Assembly: GCF_003573915.1 (NCBI RefSeq)
Contig: NZ_AP014608.1
Coordinates: forward strand, 124,001 to 188,000
DNA: 64,000 nucleotides
Origin: Blattabacterium cuenoti STAT
GTDB lineage: Bacteria > Bacteroidota > Bacteroidia > Flavobacteriales > Blattabacteriaceae
Direction of reading: 5' to 3'
This document shows, one piece after another, positions 8,617-16,636 of the stretch (the first letter of the stretch is position 1; every line of letters begins with the position of its first letter). The translations under genes were made by a program, and so were the position numbers. The notes beneath the pieces were generated by a model. The model ran no database searches. It was not told where the DNA came from and saw nothing but the letters and a program-made list of their open reading frames with translations.

Positions 8617-8820
8617 TTATAAAGATTTTTTCTCATTTTCATTACGATACATAACAATATTTCCTCTATAATAAAGTTTATTTTCATACCAATATGCATG
8701 ATGATATAAATGTTTTTGATTTGTTAAGGGACATTTTTTTAATAATGGTTTTTTGATTTTTAAATGACTTCTTCTATTATTTCTTCTAGATTTAGATTGT
8801 CTTCTTTTAGGATGTGCCAT
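8617..8820 (-). CDS. rpmF: 50S ribosomal protein bL32
   Basis: This 67-residue large-subunit protein begins MAHPKRRQSKSRRNNRRSH, the standard bL32 start. It continues with KCPLTNQKHLYHHAYWYENK, the Flavobacteriia variant in which the four zinc-binding cysteines are reduced to one. It is the first gene of rpmF-accB-accC, linking translation with fatty-acid synthesis. It is divergent from proS with a 79-base spacer (8821-8899) that should hold both promoters. Confidence 0.96.
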   Translation of the reverse strand: MAHPKRRQSKSRRNNRRSHLKIKKPLLKKCPLTNQKHLYHHAYWYENKLYYRGNIVMYRNENEKKSL

Positions 8821-8899
8821 ACATAAATAATATTTATTAAATTACTAATTTAGAAATAAAATTAAATGTCTTGAATTATTTTTATAATATAATTATTAT

Positions 8900-10375
8900 A
8901 TGAGTCCATTATTAACTAAACGGAACCAAAATTATTCGAAATGGTACAATGAAATTGTTATTAAATCCGGTTTAGCAGAGTATTCCGGAATACGTGGTTT
9001 TATGATCATAAAACCATATGGATACTCTTTGTGGGATAGATTGAAAACAATATTAGATAAAATGTTAAAAATTACGGGACATCAAAATGTTTATTTTCCT
9101 TTACTTATTCCAAAATCTATTTTTTCAAAAGAAAAAAAACATATTAAAATTTTTTCCGAAGGATGTGCTATCGTGACTCATTCTAGATTAATAAAAAATA
9201 ATCGAGATGGAGAAAAATTAATTATTGATTCTAAATCTGAATTAGAAGAAGAACTAGTCATTAGACCTACTTCAGAAAGTATAATATGGAATACTTACAA
9301 ACGTTGGATTCAATCTTATAGAGATTTGCCTATTTTATCTAATCAATGGGGAAATGCATTAAGATGGGAGATGCGAACTCGTTTATTTCTTAGAACTACT
9401 GAATTTCTATGGCAAGAAGGACATACAGCCCATTCCACAAAAAAAGAAGCAATAGAAGAGGCTATAAAAATATTGAACATTTATACAAATTTTTCAGAAA
9501 AATTCATGGCAATTCCTGTATTAAAAGGAATAAAACCATTTATGGATAAATTTTATGGTTCAGATAAAACATATTGTATTGAAGCGCTTATGCAAGATGG
9601 AAAAGCTTTGCAGATGGGGACCTCACATTTTTTAGGACAAAATTTTTCGAAAGCTTTTAATGTAAAATTTACTAATTTTAACGGAAAAAGAGAATATGTA
9701 TGGGGGACTTCTTGGGGTGTATCTACCAGACTAATAGGTGGATTAATTATGTCTCATTCTGATGACAAAGGGTTAATTTTACCTCCAAAAATAGCTCCTA
9801 TACAAGTTGTCATAATTCCAATATGTTATAAAAAAAACATTGTTAATGTTCATGAAACATCTATAAAGATTTTAAATATTTTGGAAAAAGAAGGAATAAG
9901 AGTAAAATATGATGATAGAATTATACTGACTCCTGGATGGAAATTTCATGAATATGAAATGAAAGGAATTCCTATTCGAATCAATATCGGAAAAAATGAA
10001 ATAGAAAATGAAAAAGTAGAAATTTTTAGAAGAGATACATATGAAAAAATATATATACCTTGGATAAAATTAAAAAATTTAATTCCAAAATTATTAGATG
10101 AAATACAAGAAAATATTTATAAAAAAGCACTCCAAAGAACTCAAAAATTAATTATAAAATTAGATCATTATAATGATTTTAAACATCAAATAAATCATTC
10201 AGGAGGATTTATTTTTTCTCATTGGGATGGAACGAAAAATACAGGTAAGAAAATTCAAGAAGAAACAGAAGCAACTATACGTTGTATTCCCATATCTAAT
10301 GAAAAAGAAGAAGGAAAATGCATTTTTTCCGGAAAACCTTCTTCACAAAGAGTAGTTTTTTCCAAATCTTATTGA
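8900..10375 (+). CDS. proS: Prolyl-tRNA synthetase (eukaryote/archaeal type)
   Basis: This class II aminoacyl-tRNA synthetase charges tRNA-Pro. The 491 residues fit the short type without an editing insertion, the form shared by archaea, eukaryotes and Bacteroidota. Motif 2 is seen as FLRTTEFLWQEGHT (163-176), with RPTSES at 122-127 and motif 3 GGLIMSHSDDKGLILPP around 285-301. The anticodon-binding and C-terminal domains follow, with SGGFIFSHWDGT near 434. E. coli ProRS is about 570 residues with the editing domain; its absence here is normal for this type. The 3' end overlaps convergent pyrD by 7 bases. Confidence 0.95.
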   Translation: MSPLLTKRNQNYSKWYNEIVIKSGLAEYSGIRGFMIIKPYGYSLWDRLKTILDKMLKITGHQNVYFPLLIPKSIFSKEKKHIKIFSEGCAIVTHSRLIKNNRDGEKLIIDSKSELEEELVIRPTSESIIWNTYKRWIQSYRDLPILSNQWGNALRWEMRTRLFLRTTEFLWQEGHTAHSTKKEAIEEAIKILNIYTNFSEKFMAIPVLKGIKPFMDKFYGSDKTYCIEALMQDGKALQMGTSHFLGQNFSKAFNVKFTNFNGKREYVWGTSWGVSTRLIGGLIMSHSDDKGLILPPKIAPIQVVIIPICYKKNIVNVHETSIKILNILEKEGIRVKYDDRIILTPGWKFHEYEMKGIPIRINIGKNEIENEKVEIFRRDTYEKIYIPWIKLKNLIPKLLDEIQENIYKKALQRTQKLIIKLDHYNDFKHQINHSGGFIFSHWDGTKNTGKKIQEETEATIRCIPISNEKEEGKCIFSGKPSSQRVVFSKSY

Positions 10376-11316
10376 AGATTTTTTAATTTTCCTTTAAAAT
10401 TATTTAAAGATGAATAATTCTTTTTTTCTAAAATCAAAATTAACTCTTTCTTCAATCTTTCAAATACTGAAACTCCCTCCTTCATAAATTGTGTTCCAAT
10501 TTGAACTGCAGAAGCTCCACATAATATGTGTTCAAAAATATCTTTTCCAGAAGAAATTCCTCCACATCCTATTATAGAAATATCTTTTCTAAGATAAGTA
10601 TAAAACTTACGAATATTAGCTAATGCAAATGGTTTTATAATAGGACCTCCTATTCCCCCAAATCCTTTTTTAGGACATATTACAACTGATTCTTTATTTG
10701 CATCAATAAAGAGACCATTAGGTAAACTATTAATACAAGTAACAAAAAAAATAGGAAATTGATTTAAAATTGATGCTATATTTTTAATATGTGCATCTTG
10801 AAAATAAGGAGGAAGTTTAATTCCTAAAGGTTTTTTATTAAATTTGAATATTTTTTCTATAAAATTTGATATTTTATCAAAATTATAACCAAATACATTT
10901 TCTTTTCCAATAAGATTTGGACAAGATAAATTTAATTCTATAGCAGTGACTTTTGAAGATTGATTTGCTTTTTGAATAAGATAATAATTTTCTTCCGTAG
11001 ATAATCCGGATATAGAAAGAAAAATAGGTTTATTTATTTTCTTTTCCTCTAAAAAACCTAGATAAAAATGAATGCCAAAATTAGGTAACCCCATAGAATT
11101 TATACTTCCCATATTCCATTCGAAATATCTAGGTAAAATATTTCCTTTTCTTGGTTGAGATGTACAACTTTTTGTAACAACTCCACCAGAATGACTATCC
11201 AATAAATTAGATAGTTCCTGATCTGTAGAACAAAGAACTCCCGAAGCATTCATGATGCATAATGGAAGTTGAATTCCATTTATATTAGCAGTAATATCTA
11301 TTTTTTTCATAATCAT
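10369..11316 (-). CDS. pyrD: Dihydroorotate dehydrogenase, class 1A type
   Basis: This FMN enzyme oxidises dihydroorotate to orotate, the fourth step of UMP synthesis. The 315 residues resemble the soluble, fumarate-linked class 1A enzymes: the catalytic cysteine is in NLSCPN (C132), and the FMN-side motifs INSLPNGLFID and PKKGFGGIGGPIIKP are clear, followed by GCGGISSGKD. Class 2 enzymes have serine as the base and an N-terminal membrane helix; neither is seen. Start: MIMKKIDI has two in-frame ATGs, and the second (11310) may be the real one. Orotate made here is the substrate of the PyrEF fusion encoded divergently 78 bases away. Confidence 0.93.
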   Translation of the reverse strand: MIMKKIDITANINGIQLPLCIMNASGVLCSTDQELSNLLDSHSGGVVTKSCTSQPRKGNILPRYFEWNMGSINSMGLPNFGIHFYLGFLEEKKINKPIFLSISGLSTEENYYLIQKANQSSKVTAIELNLSCPNLIGKENVFGYNFDKISNFIEKIFKFNKKPLGIKLPPYFQDAHIKNIASILNQFPIFFVTCINSLPNGLFIDANKESVVICPKKGFGGIGGPIIKPFALANIRKFYTYLRKDISIIGCGGISSGKDIFEHILCGASAVQIGTQFMKEGVSVFERLKKELILILEKKNYSSLNNFKGKLKNLQ

Positions 11317-11394
11317 ATCAACTAATTATAGTTTATAGTATAATAATATCCAAGTATAAAATTTTTTTAACTTTACTAAAACAGTTTTTATTTT

Positions 11395-12759
11395 ATGGAA
11401 AAAAAAGAAAAATTCTTCTTAGAAATTTATAATTTAGGAATTATAAAATTTGGAAATTTTACACTAAAAAGTGGAATGAACACCCCTATATATATAGATT
11501 TTCGTCCAATAGCTTCTAGACCAAATTTATTAATTAAGTTATCGGATTTACTCATTCATAATGTTCCATCTTATGATTTTGAACTAATTTGTGGAGTTCC
11601 ATATGCCGCTTTGCCTATAGCAACTACTTTATCTTTAAGATCCAAAATACCGCTAATTATTAAGAGAAAAGAAAATAAAGGATATGGAACGAAACGAATG
11701 ATTGAAGGAATATATAAAGCAGGACAAAATTGCCTGATTATAGAAGATGTTATTACAAGTGGAGATAGTTTGCTAAAAACCATAATAGACCTTGAAAAAG
11801 AAGGATTAATAATTAAAAATATTATGTCAATTCTTGATAGAGAACAAGGAGGAATAGAAAACATAAAAAAAAAAGGATATAATATTCGAACTTTATTTCG
11901 AATAAAAGAAGTTTTTAAAATATTAAAAAATAAATCTTTTTTAAAAAAAAAAGAAATACATATGATTCAATTTTTTTTAAAAAAAAATAATACAAAAAAT
12001 ATTCAAAATAAACGGATTTCTTATGAAGAAAAAAAAGAAAAAATTTCTCATCCTATAGGAAAAAAACTTATAGATATTACATTAAAAAAAAAAACAAATT
12101 TAATAGTTTCAGCCGATTTAATTGATACTAAAAATATTTTAAAATTAGTCAATTTAATTGGAGATAGAATTTGTGGATTAAAACTTCATGTAGATATTAT
12201 AAATGATTTTTCATATTCATTTATAAATTATCTTAAAAAAATTTCTGAAGAAAAAAATTTTTTATTATTAGAAGATAGAAAATTAGGTGACGTTAGTTCT
12301 ACAAATAGTCTTCAATTACATTACGGAATACACAAAATTTCTTCCTGGGCAGATATCGTTACTGTTCATCTACTTGCTGGAAGTATGAGTATTCAAAACT
12401 TGAATATTCCTTCTAATATGGGGTTAATTACAATATCTGAAATGTCTTCTTATGGAAAATTATCTAATGATAATTACATCAGAAAAGTACTAAATATTTC
12501 TTTAAAAAACCCAGAAGTAATTGGAACTGTAGCTCAAAGAAAAGTAGATGATCGATTGCTATTGTTTACTCCTGGTATTCATTTTTATAAAAAAGAAAAT
12601 AATGTAGGAAATAGATATATTCACCCAATTCAAGCCTTTAAAGAAAAAGGAAGTGATTTTATTATTGTAGGAAAAGCTATTTTTTTATCTGAAAATCCAA
12701 AAATGATGGCAGAAGAATATAGAAATGCAGGATGGAAAGCTTATGAAAATGAACTTTAA
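11395..12759 (+). CDS. pyrEF: Bifunctional orotate phosphoribosyltransferase / OMP decarboxylase (UMP synthase fusion)
   Basis: The last two UMP steps are fused in one 454-residue chain. Residues 1-180 are PyrE, with PRPP loop CLIIEDVITSGDSLL (113-127). A lysine-rich linker runs about 180-215. Residues 216-454 are PyrF, with KLHVDI (263-268) and catalytic EDRKLGDV (293-300), giving the Lys-Asp-Lys-Asp set, then FTPGIHF and GSDFIIVGKAI. The order PyrE-PyrF, the HP..KKL...K.TNL..SAD entry into the PyrF domain and the EDRK motif resemble animal UMP synthase as I recall it, more than free-standing bacterial PyrF. Three A10-A11 tracts fall in and around the linker (11865-12094). Its neighbour pyrD is divergent. 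Confidence 0.95.
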   Translation: MEKKEKFFLEIYNLGIIKFGNFTLKSGMNTPIYIDFRPIASRPNLLIKLSDLLIHNVPSYDFELICGVPYAALPIATTLSLRSKIPLIIKRKENKGYGTKRMIEGIYKAGQNCLIIEDVITSGDSLLKTIIDLEKEGLIIKNIMSILDREQGGIENIKKKGYNIRTLFRIKEVFKILKNKSFLKKKEIHMIQFFLKKNNTKNIQNKRISYEEKKEKISHPIGKKLIDITLKKKTNLIVSADLIDTKNILKLVNLIGDRICGLKLHVDIINDFSYSFINYLKKISEEKNFLLLEDRKLGDVSSTNSLQLHYGIHKISSWADIVTVHLLAGSMSIQNLNIPSNMGLITISEMSSYGKLSNDNYIRKVLNISLKNPEVIGTVAQRKVDDRLLLFTPGIHFYKKENNVGNRYIHPIQAFKEKGSDFIIVGKAIFLSENPKMMAEEYRNAGWKAYENEL

Positions 12760-12922
12760 TAAGTTATTTTATTCTATTGATTGATAGGATTAAAAGTTTT
12801 TTTTCAAAATTAATGATACTGATCATATTTTTATTTAATTTGTATACTAATAAATATAGTAGAAAACATTTTTTCATAAAAAATTGAAACGAAATAAAAA
12901 ATTTTTTGAATAAATTTTTAAT

Positions 12923-13495
12923 ATGGAATGGATCAATTCATTAATTAGTTGTTTCATGATACTTTTTAGTATTATAGATATATTAGGTAATGCTCCCATA
13001 ATTATGGGTTTTAAATCAAAAGGGAATATTATAGAAACTAAAAAAATTATAATTTCTTCTCTTGTAATATTTTTATCTTTTCTTTTTTTAGGACAACCTA
13101 TGCTTAAGCTCATTGGAGTTGATATACATTCCTTTTCTGTAGCGGGATCTATAGTATTATTTTTAATTGGTTTAGAAATGATATTGGGAATAGATATTCA
13201 CAAAATTACAGAAAATGCTCAAACTTCTATTGTACCAATTTCCTTTCCACTTATAGCTGGGCCTGGATCTTTAACAACTTTAATTTCATTAAGAACAACT
13301 TACGACATAAACATTATTCTTTTATCTCTTATTTTGAATATGATAGTTGTCTATTTTGTAATAGATAGATGTGATTTTATAGCAAAAAAAATAGGATCTA
13401 ATGGATTAGATATTTTAAAGAAAATATTTGGAATTGTTTTATTAGCTTTTGCGGTAAAAATTTTTGGAGCTAATGCTACTCAATTATTTCAGTAA
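12923..13495 (+). CDS. MarC family integral membrane protein
   Basis: This 190-residue protein has about six membrane segments and the MarC/YhgN family layout: an N-terminal FMILFSIIDILGNAPIIMGF, a central hydrophobic FSVAGSIVLFLIGLEMILG and the conserved PISFPLIAGPGSLTTLISL around residues 108-126. The family is widespread with no firm function; an early role in multiple antibiotic resistance was withdrawn. It is preceded by a 163-base AT-rich spacer (12760-12922) and its end overlaps the convergent rnpA by 7 bases. Confidence 0.88.
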   Translation: MEWINSLISCFMILFSIIDILGNAPIIMGFKSKGNIIETKKIIISSLVIFLSFLFLGQPMLKLIGVDIHSFSVAGSIVLFLIGLEMILGIDIHKITENAQTSIVPISFPLIAGPGSLTTLISLRTTYDINIILLSLILNMIVVYFVIDRCDFIAKKIGSNGLDILKKIFGIVLLAFAVKIFGANATQLFQ

Positions 13496-13863
13496 TAATT
13501 TTTTGTTATTTTATTGAAAGTTTTTATAACAGATTTATTTATATTATTAAATTCAGGTAAATAAAAAGCCTTATAAATAAAAATTATATAAAATTTTTGA
13601 TTTTTAATATAATTTTCAATAATTGACTTATTCAAAAAAAAAGACGCTTTTAATAAACGTCTTATTCTATTTCTATGAACTGATTTTTTAAAAAAAATCT
13701 TTTTTACTAAAATTCCAATTAAATTTGGGGATAAATTTTTTTCATTATCTATTTTTTTTAATAAAAAAATAGATAAAATAGGATATTCAAACAAATATTT
13801 TCCATTTTTTATTAATTCTTCAAAAATTTTTTTTTTTTGAATTAAATTTTCAATCATATTCAC
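13489..13863 (-). CDS. rnpA: Ribonuclease P protein component
   Basis: This small basic protein binds RNase P RNA and helps bind the pre-tRNA leader. At 124 residues it is of normal length, and it carries the RNR signature [14 protein letters not shown] (62-75), with the rest typical of a diverged symbiont copy. It does not sit next to rpmH as in most bacteria but follows fbp, whose last codons it overlaps by 14 bases, implying coupled translation. Its RNA partner rnpB is about 12 kb upstream. Two in-frame ATGs (MNMIENL) are possible starts; the first lies inside fbp. Confidence 0.9.
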   Translation of the reverse strand: MNMIENLIQKKKIFEELIKNGKYLFEYPILSIFLLKKIDNEKNLSPNLIGILVKKIFFKKSVHRNRIRRLLKASFFLNKSIIENYIKNQKFYIIFIYKAFYLPEFNNINKSVIKTFNKITKNYY

Positions 13864-14854
13864 AATACATAAACTCTTCTAATTTGGAAACCATTCCTAT
13901 AGGACCACAAACAAATGGAGTTCTTTGATGTAATTTAGTGGGTTCTATATCTAAGATTCGTTGTTTTCCATCAGAAGCTTTTCCTCCAGCTTGTTCAGAT
14001 AAAAAAGCCATAGGATTACATTCATAAAGAAGTCTTAATTTTCCTTTTGGAGAAGAATCCGTTTTGGGATAAATATATATACCTCCTTGTATCAGATTTC
14101 TATGAAAATCACCAACTAAAGAACCAATATATCTTGCAGTATAAGGGCGGTTCTCCTTTTTTTCTTTACAAAATTTAATATATTTTCTGATTCCATTAGG
14201 AAATTTTTCAGAATTTCCTTCATTAATAGAATAAATTTTTCCCATTTTAGGAAAGATAATATTAGAATGAGATAAATAAAACGTTCCAAATGAAGGATCC
14301 AAAGTAAAACCGTGTACTCCGTTTCCGGAACTATAGACCAATATAGTAGAAGATCCATACATAATATATCCTGCAAGGACTTGTTGATTCCCTTTTTGTA
14401 AAAAATCTTCTATTGTCAAATTCATTTTAATAGAAGATTTCCTCATGTATACAGAAAATATAGTTCCAATCGATATATTTACATCTATATTAGAAGACCC
14501 ATCTAATGGATCTATTAAAACAATATATTGATTTTTTAAAATATTTTCTTTTTTTTCTTTTATTATTATAAAATTTTTTCTTTCTTCAGAAGCTATTCCA
14601 CAAACAACATTTCTATTTTTAAAAGCTTTTATAAAAGCTTTATGAGCGAATTCATCCAATTTTTTTTGATTTTCTCCTTGAATATTAGTAATACCAGAAT
14701 CCCCCATTTTTTCTGTTAAACCCGCTTTATTTACTTCTTTATGTATTGCTTTAGCAGCTAATTTTATAGAGCTAAATAATCGTAGTAATGTTTCGGTTGA
14801 AGATGAAAAGCAATATCTATTTTTTTTTATAATAAATTCTCCTAATGTATACAT
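13850..14854 (-). CDS. fbp: Fructose-1,6-bisphosphatase, class I
   Basis: This enzyme removes the 1-phosphate from fructose 1,6-bisphosphate, the committed step of gluconeogenesis. The 334 residues include the metal-binding signature [10 protein letters not shown] (115-124), the ASEER site (89-93) and the C-terminal [13 protein letters not shown] region. Length equals the class I norm. With class II aldolase (fbaA, 55.4 kb) it implies sugar synthesis from amino acids or other small carbon sources, as expected in this symbiont. It overlaps the downstream rnpA by 14 bases. Upstream lies a 104-base spacer and then a hairpin terminator that belongs to the preceding lipoprotein gene. Confidence 0.96.
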   Translation of the reverse strand: MYTLGEFIIKKNRYCFSSSTETLLRLFSSIKLAAKAIHKEVNKAGLTEKMGDSGITNIQGENQKKLDEFAHKAFIKAFKNRNVVCGIASEERKNFIIIKEKKENILKNQYIVLIDPLDGSSNIDVNISIGTIFSVYMRKSSIKMNLTIEDFLQKGNQQVLAGYIMYGSSTILVYSSGNGVHGFTLDPSFGTFYLSHSNIIFPKMGKIYSINEGNSEKFPNGIRKYIKFCKEKKENRPYTARYIGSLVGDFHRNLIQGGIYIYPKTDSSPKGKLRLLYECNPMAFLSEQAGGKASDGKQRILDIEPTKLHQRTPFVCGPIGMVSKLEEFMYCEYD

Positions 14855-14958
14855 GTTTTTTCAAGAAAATTTGAATATATTTTTTAATAAAAAATTAAAA
14901 ACATGATTAATACAAGTCTTGTATAAAAAGCCTACAACTAATTTTTCATCTTTAAATG

Positions 14959-14990
14959 AAAAAAAGCACGATACAATTCATGCTTTTTTT
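14959..14990 (-). terminator. Intrinsic terminator after the lipoprotein gene
   Basis: There is a perfect 10-bp inverted repeat, AAAAAAAGCA (14959-14968) and TGCTTTTTTT (14981-14990), with a 12-base loop. Read on the minus strand, it begins 9 bases after the stop of the lipoprotein gene and ends in a U run. It is the only clear hairpin-plus-U terminator I found between protein genes in the window. It would work in both directions, but only the minus strand has a gene ending here. Confidence 0.75.
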
Positions 14991-14998
14991 TCTTTTTT

Positions 14999-15277
14999 TC
15001 ACATTCTTCTTGAATAATGAGTATTAGTTTTAGTTTTTCTATGTTTATACTTTCTTTCCATATTGATAGAATCATAAATTCCCCTCAAATTAGGATTTTT
15101 ACGCAATTCTTCCTCAATATCAAATTTTACTTCCTTAGTATATTTATCACCTTTTTGAGCTTTATTATATTCTTCAATATCTGATTCATCAACAATTCCA
15201 TATAAACCACTATCATTACATGATGAAAAAAATATGGTCAAAAATAAAAGAAAAATGAAAACAAATATTTTTTTCAT
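14999..15277 (-). CDS. Small predicted lipoprotein, unknown function
   Basis: I do not recognise this 92-residue protein. It has a clear lipoprotein signal: a two-lysine start, a hydrophobic segment MKKIFVFIFLLFLTIFFSSC and a probable lipidated Cys20. The mature part is highly charged, with acidic residues at 27-60 (DESDIEEYNKAQKGDKYTKE, then EEELRKNPNLRG) and basic ones in the last 20 (RKYKHRKTKTNTHYSRR). It has no obvious fold motif. It stands alone between fbp and dut with its own terminator, so it is a single-gene transcript. In a genome that has lost most envelope genes, a kept outer- or inner-membrane lipoprotein is likely to matter. It may be a lineage-specific family. Confidence 0.75.
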   Translation of the reverse strand: MKKIFVFIFLLFLTIFFSSCNDSGLYGIVDESDIEEYNKAQKGDKYTKEVKFDIEEELRKNPNLRGIYDSINMERKYKHRKTKTNTHYSRRM

Positions 15278-15356
15278 TTTTTATATTTTAATAGATTTTT
15301 ATCTTGCATTATTAATATAAGTTTTTTTTTTAAAATTTTACAATAAAAATTATTTT

Positions 15357-15746
15357 ATGTGTATTATTATAAAAATAGTAAATATTTCATCTAATCCTTT
15401 GCCTAATTATGGAACAAAAGGTTCTTCTGGTATGGATTTAAGAGCATTTTTAAAAAATGATATTACAATTTATTCTATGGAAAAAAAAATTATAAAAACA
15501 GGTTTATTTATTGAAATTCCTATAGGTTACGAAGGACAAATTCGCTCTAGAAGTGGGTTAGCTTTAAATCATGGAATTACCGTATTAAATGATCCAGGAA
15601 CCATAGATTCAGATTACAGAGGAGAAATAAAAATTTTATTATTGAATTTATCTAAAAACCCATTTCTTATAAAAAATGGGAATAGAATTGCTCAAATTAT
15701 ATTTTCTAAACATGAAGAAATAAAATGGAATTCTAATTTGAATTAA
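15357..15746 (+). CDS. dut: dUTP diphosphatase lacking motif V
   Basis: dUTPase turns dUTP into dUMP, protecting DNA from uracil and feeding ThyA. Four of the five trimeric dUTPase motifs are seen: I SGMDLRA (24-30), II RSRSGLA (63-69), III GTIDSDYRGE (81-90) and IV GNRIAQ (108-113). The protein stops at residue 129, just after HEEIKWNSNLN, whereas family members are usually about 140-150 residues and end in glycine-rich motif V (GxGGFGSTG). I looked in the bases after the TAA in all plus-strand frames and saw no motif V remnant, so this is a truncation, not a simple frameshift. Activity may be reduced. The 3' end is 9 bases from a convergent gene. Confidence 0.92.
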   Translation: MCIIIKIVNISSNPLPNYGTKGSSGMDLRAFLKNDITIYSMEKKIIKTGLFIEIPIGYEGQIRSRSGLALNHGITVLNDPGTIDSDYRGEIKILLLNLSKNPFLIKNGNRIAQIIFSKHEEIKWNSNLN

Positions 15747-15755
15747 TTGTAAATT

Positions 15756-16253
15756 CTATTTTTCTATTTTGATTAACATGAAAATACTATAATTTAATAT
15801 ATCTATATAATTATCATAAATTTTTTCATAAGAATTGTTTATATCTTGTAAATTTTTTTCCATATTTTGAATCCTAAACAATTTTTGAAAAATTATATCT
15901 TTTATAGAAGAAAAATCCATAATTTTCCAAGCTTCTTTATAATCAAAATTTTTTTTGATCATTAAAAGCTTTGCCTTTTTTGTATATATATCATAATAAT
16001 TATGAATATCAATATTATTCTTTCTGAGAAAGAATATTTCCATATTTATAATATTTTTTTTATAAAAAATAATAGCTATAATAGATAAATTTATAACATC
16101 TATCCATTTATTGTTTTTAATCTTCAAAAAAAGAATATTATTTATATCTTTTTTTTGAAGGTTTTCAATTAATTTTTTTTTTAAAAAAGTTCTACATTTC
16201 CTTAAAATCGCATCATATTGAATAGAAGTATCAATATTATTTTTAATATTCAT
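15756..16253 (-). CDS. DUF1599 domain protein
   Basis: This 165-residue protein has the start TSIQYDAILRKCRTFLKKK (9-27) and the C-terminal block YKEAWKIMDFSSIKDIIFQK, then RIQNMEKN, and finally YIDILNYSIFMLIKIE. This matches the DUF1599 family (nucleotide-modification-associated domain) as I recall it from Bacteroidota. Its fold is thought to be MazG-like all-alpha, which would fit a nucleotide pyrophosphatase role, but no activity is known to me. Its ATG overlaps the upstream VRR-NUC stop by one base (TAATG), and that gene overlaps or abuts nrdB, so the three form one operon linked to DNA precursors. Confidence 0.75.
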   Translation of the reverse strand: MNIKNNIDTSIQYDAILRKCRTFLKKKLIENLQKKDINNILFLKIKNNKWIDVINLSIIAIIFYKKNIINMEIFFLRKNNIDIHNYYDIYTKKAKLLMIKKNFDYKEAWKIMDFSSIKDIIFQKLFRIQNMEKNLQDINNSYEKIYDNYIDILNYSIFMLIKIEK

Positions 16254-16636
16254 TAATTTTTCAAATATTGATCTATATAAATTTTTGCTTGATCAAAAGA
16301 ATAACAAATATTTACATTCCAATTATATGAGTTTAATATATTCATAATTTTGATTTGATTTCTAGTTAATTTATTTGGTTTTATTTTGAATTCTAAAGCC
16401 ATCCCCGTTATTCCTTTTTTAAAATTAGGCATAGGAACTAATAAATCAGGCATTCCTGGTCTTAATCTCATTACTTTAATAAGAAATCTTTCATAAAAAC
16501 TCCTTTTAGATTCATTATGTGGATGAAAATAAAATATATGAGGATATTTATAATCCAAGTAATCACAAACAGAACTATGTAACAATTGTTCTTTTCCTAA
16601 AAAATTTTTATACCAATTTTTCATCTTAAGATTCAC
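16253..16636 (-). CDS. VRR-NUC domain nuclease-like protein
   Basis: This 127-residue protein has the VRR-NUC variant of the PD-(D/E)xK fold. The visible site is PGMPDLLVP (D64 in GMPD), followed by MALEFKIKPNKLTRNQ (E82 and K84 of the ExK), with HPHNESKRS upstream (E42). These are all the residues expected for metal-dependent cutting. Stand-alone VRR-NUC proteins are common in phages and a few are structure-specific nucleases. Two starts are possible: 16636, overlapping the end of nrdB by 11 bases, or the ATG at 16624, which follows the nrdB stop by one base and is equally likely. A phage-type nuclease kept in a tiny symbiont genome is unexpected. Confidence 0.85.
   Translation of the reverse strand: MNLKMKNWYKNFLGKEQLLHSSVCDYLDYKYPHIFYFHPHNESKRSFYERFLIKVMRLRPGMPDLLVPMPNFKKGITGMALEFKIKPNKLTRNQIKIMNILNSYNWNVNICYSFDQAKIYIDQYLKN

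Noticed and set aside
12813-12887. 24-codon frame before marC with a hydrophobic start
   Set aside because: It is short, ends before marC, has no ribosome-binding or conservation evidence, and hydrophobic frames are frequent by chance in AT-rich DNA.
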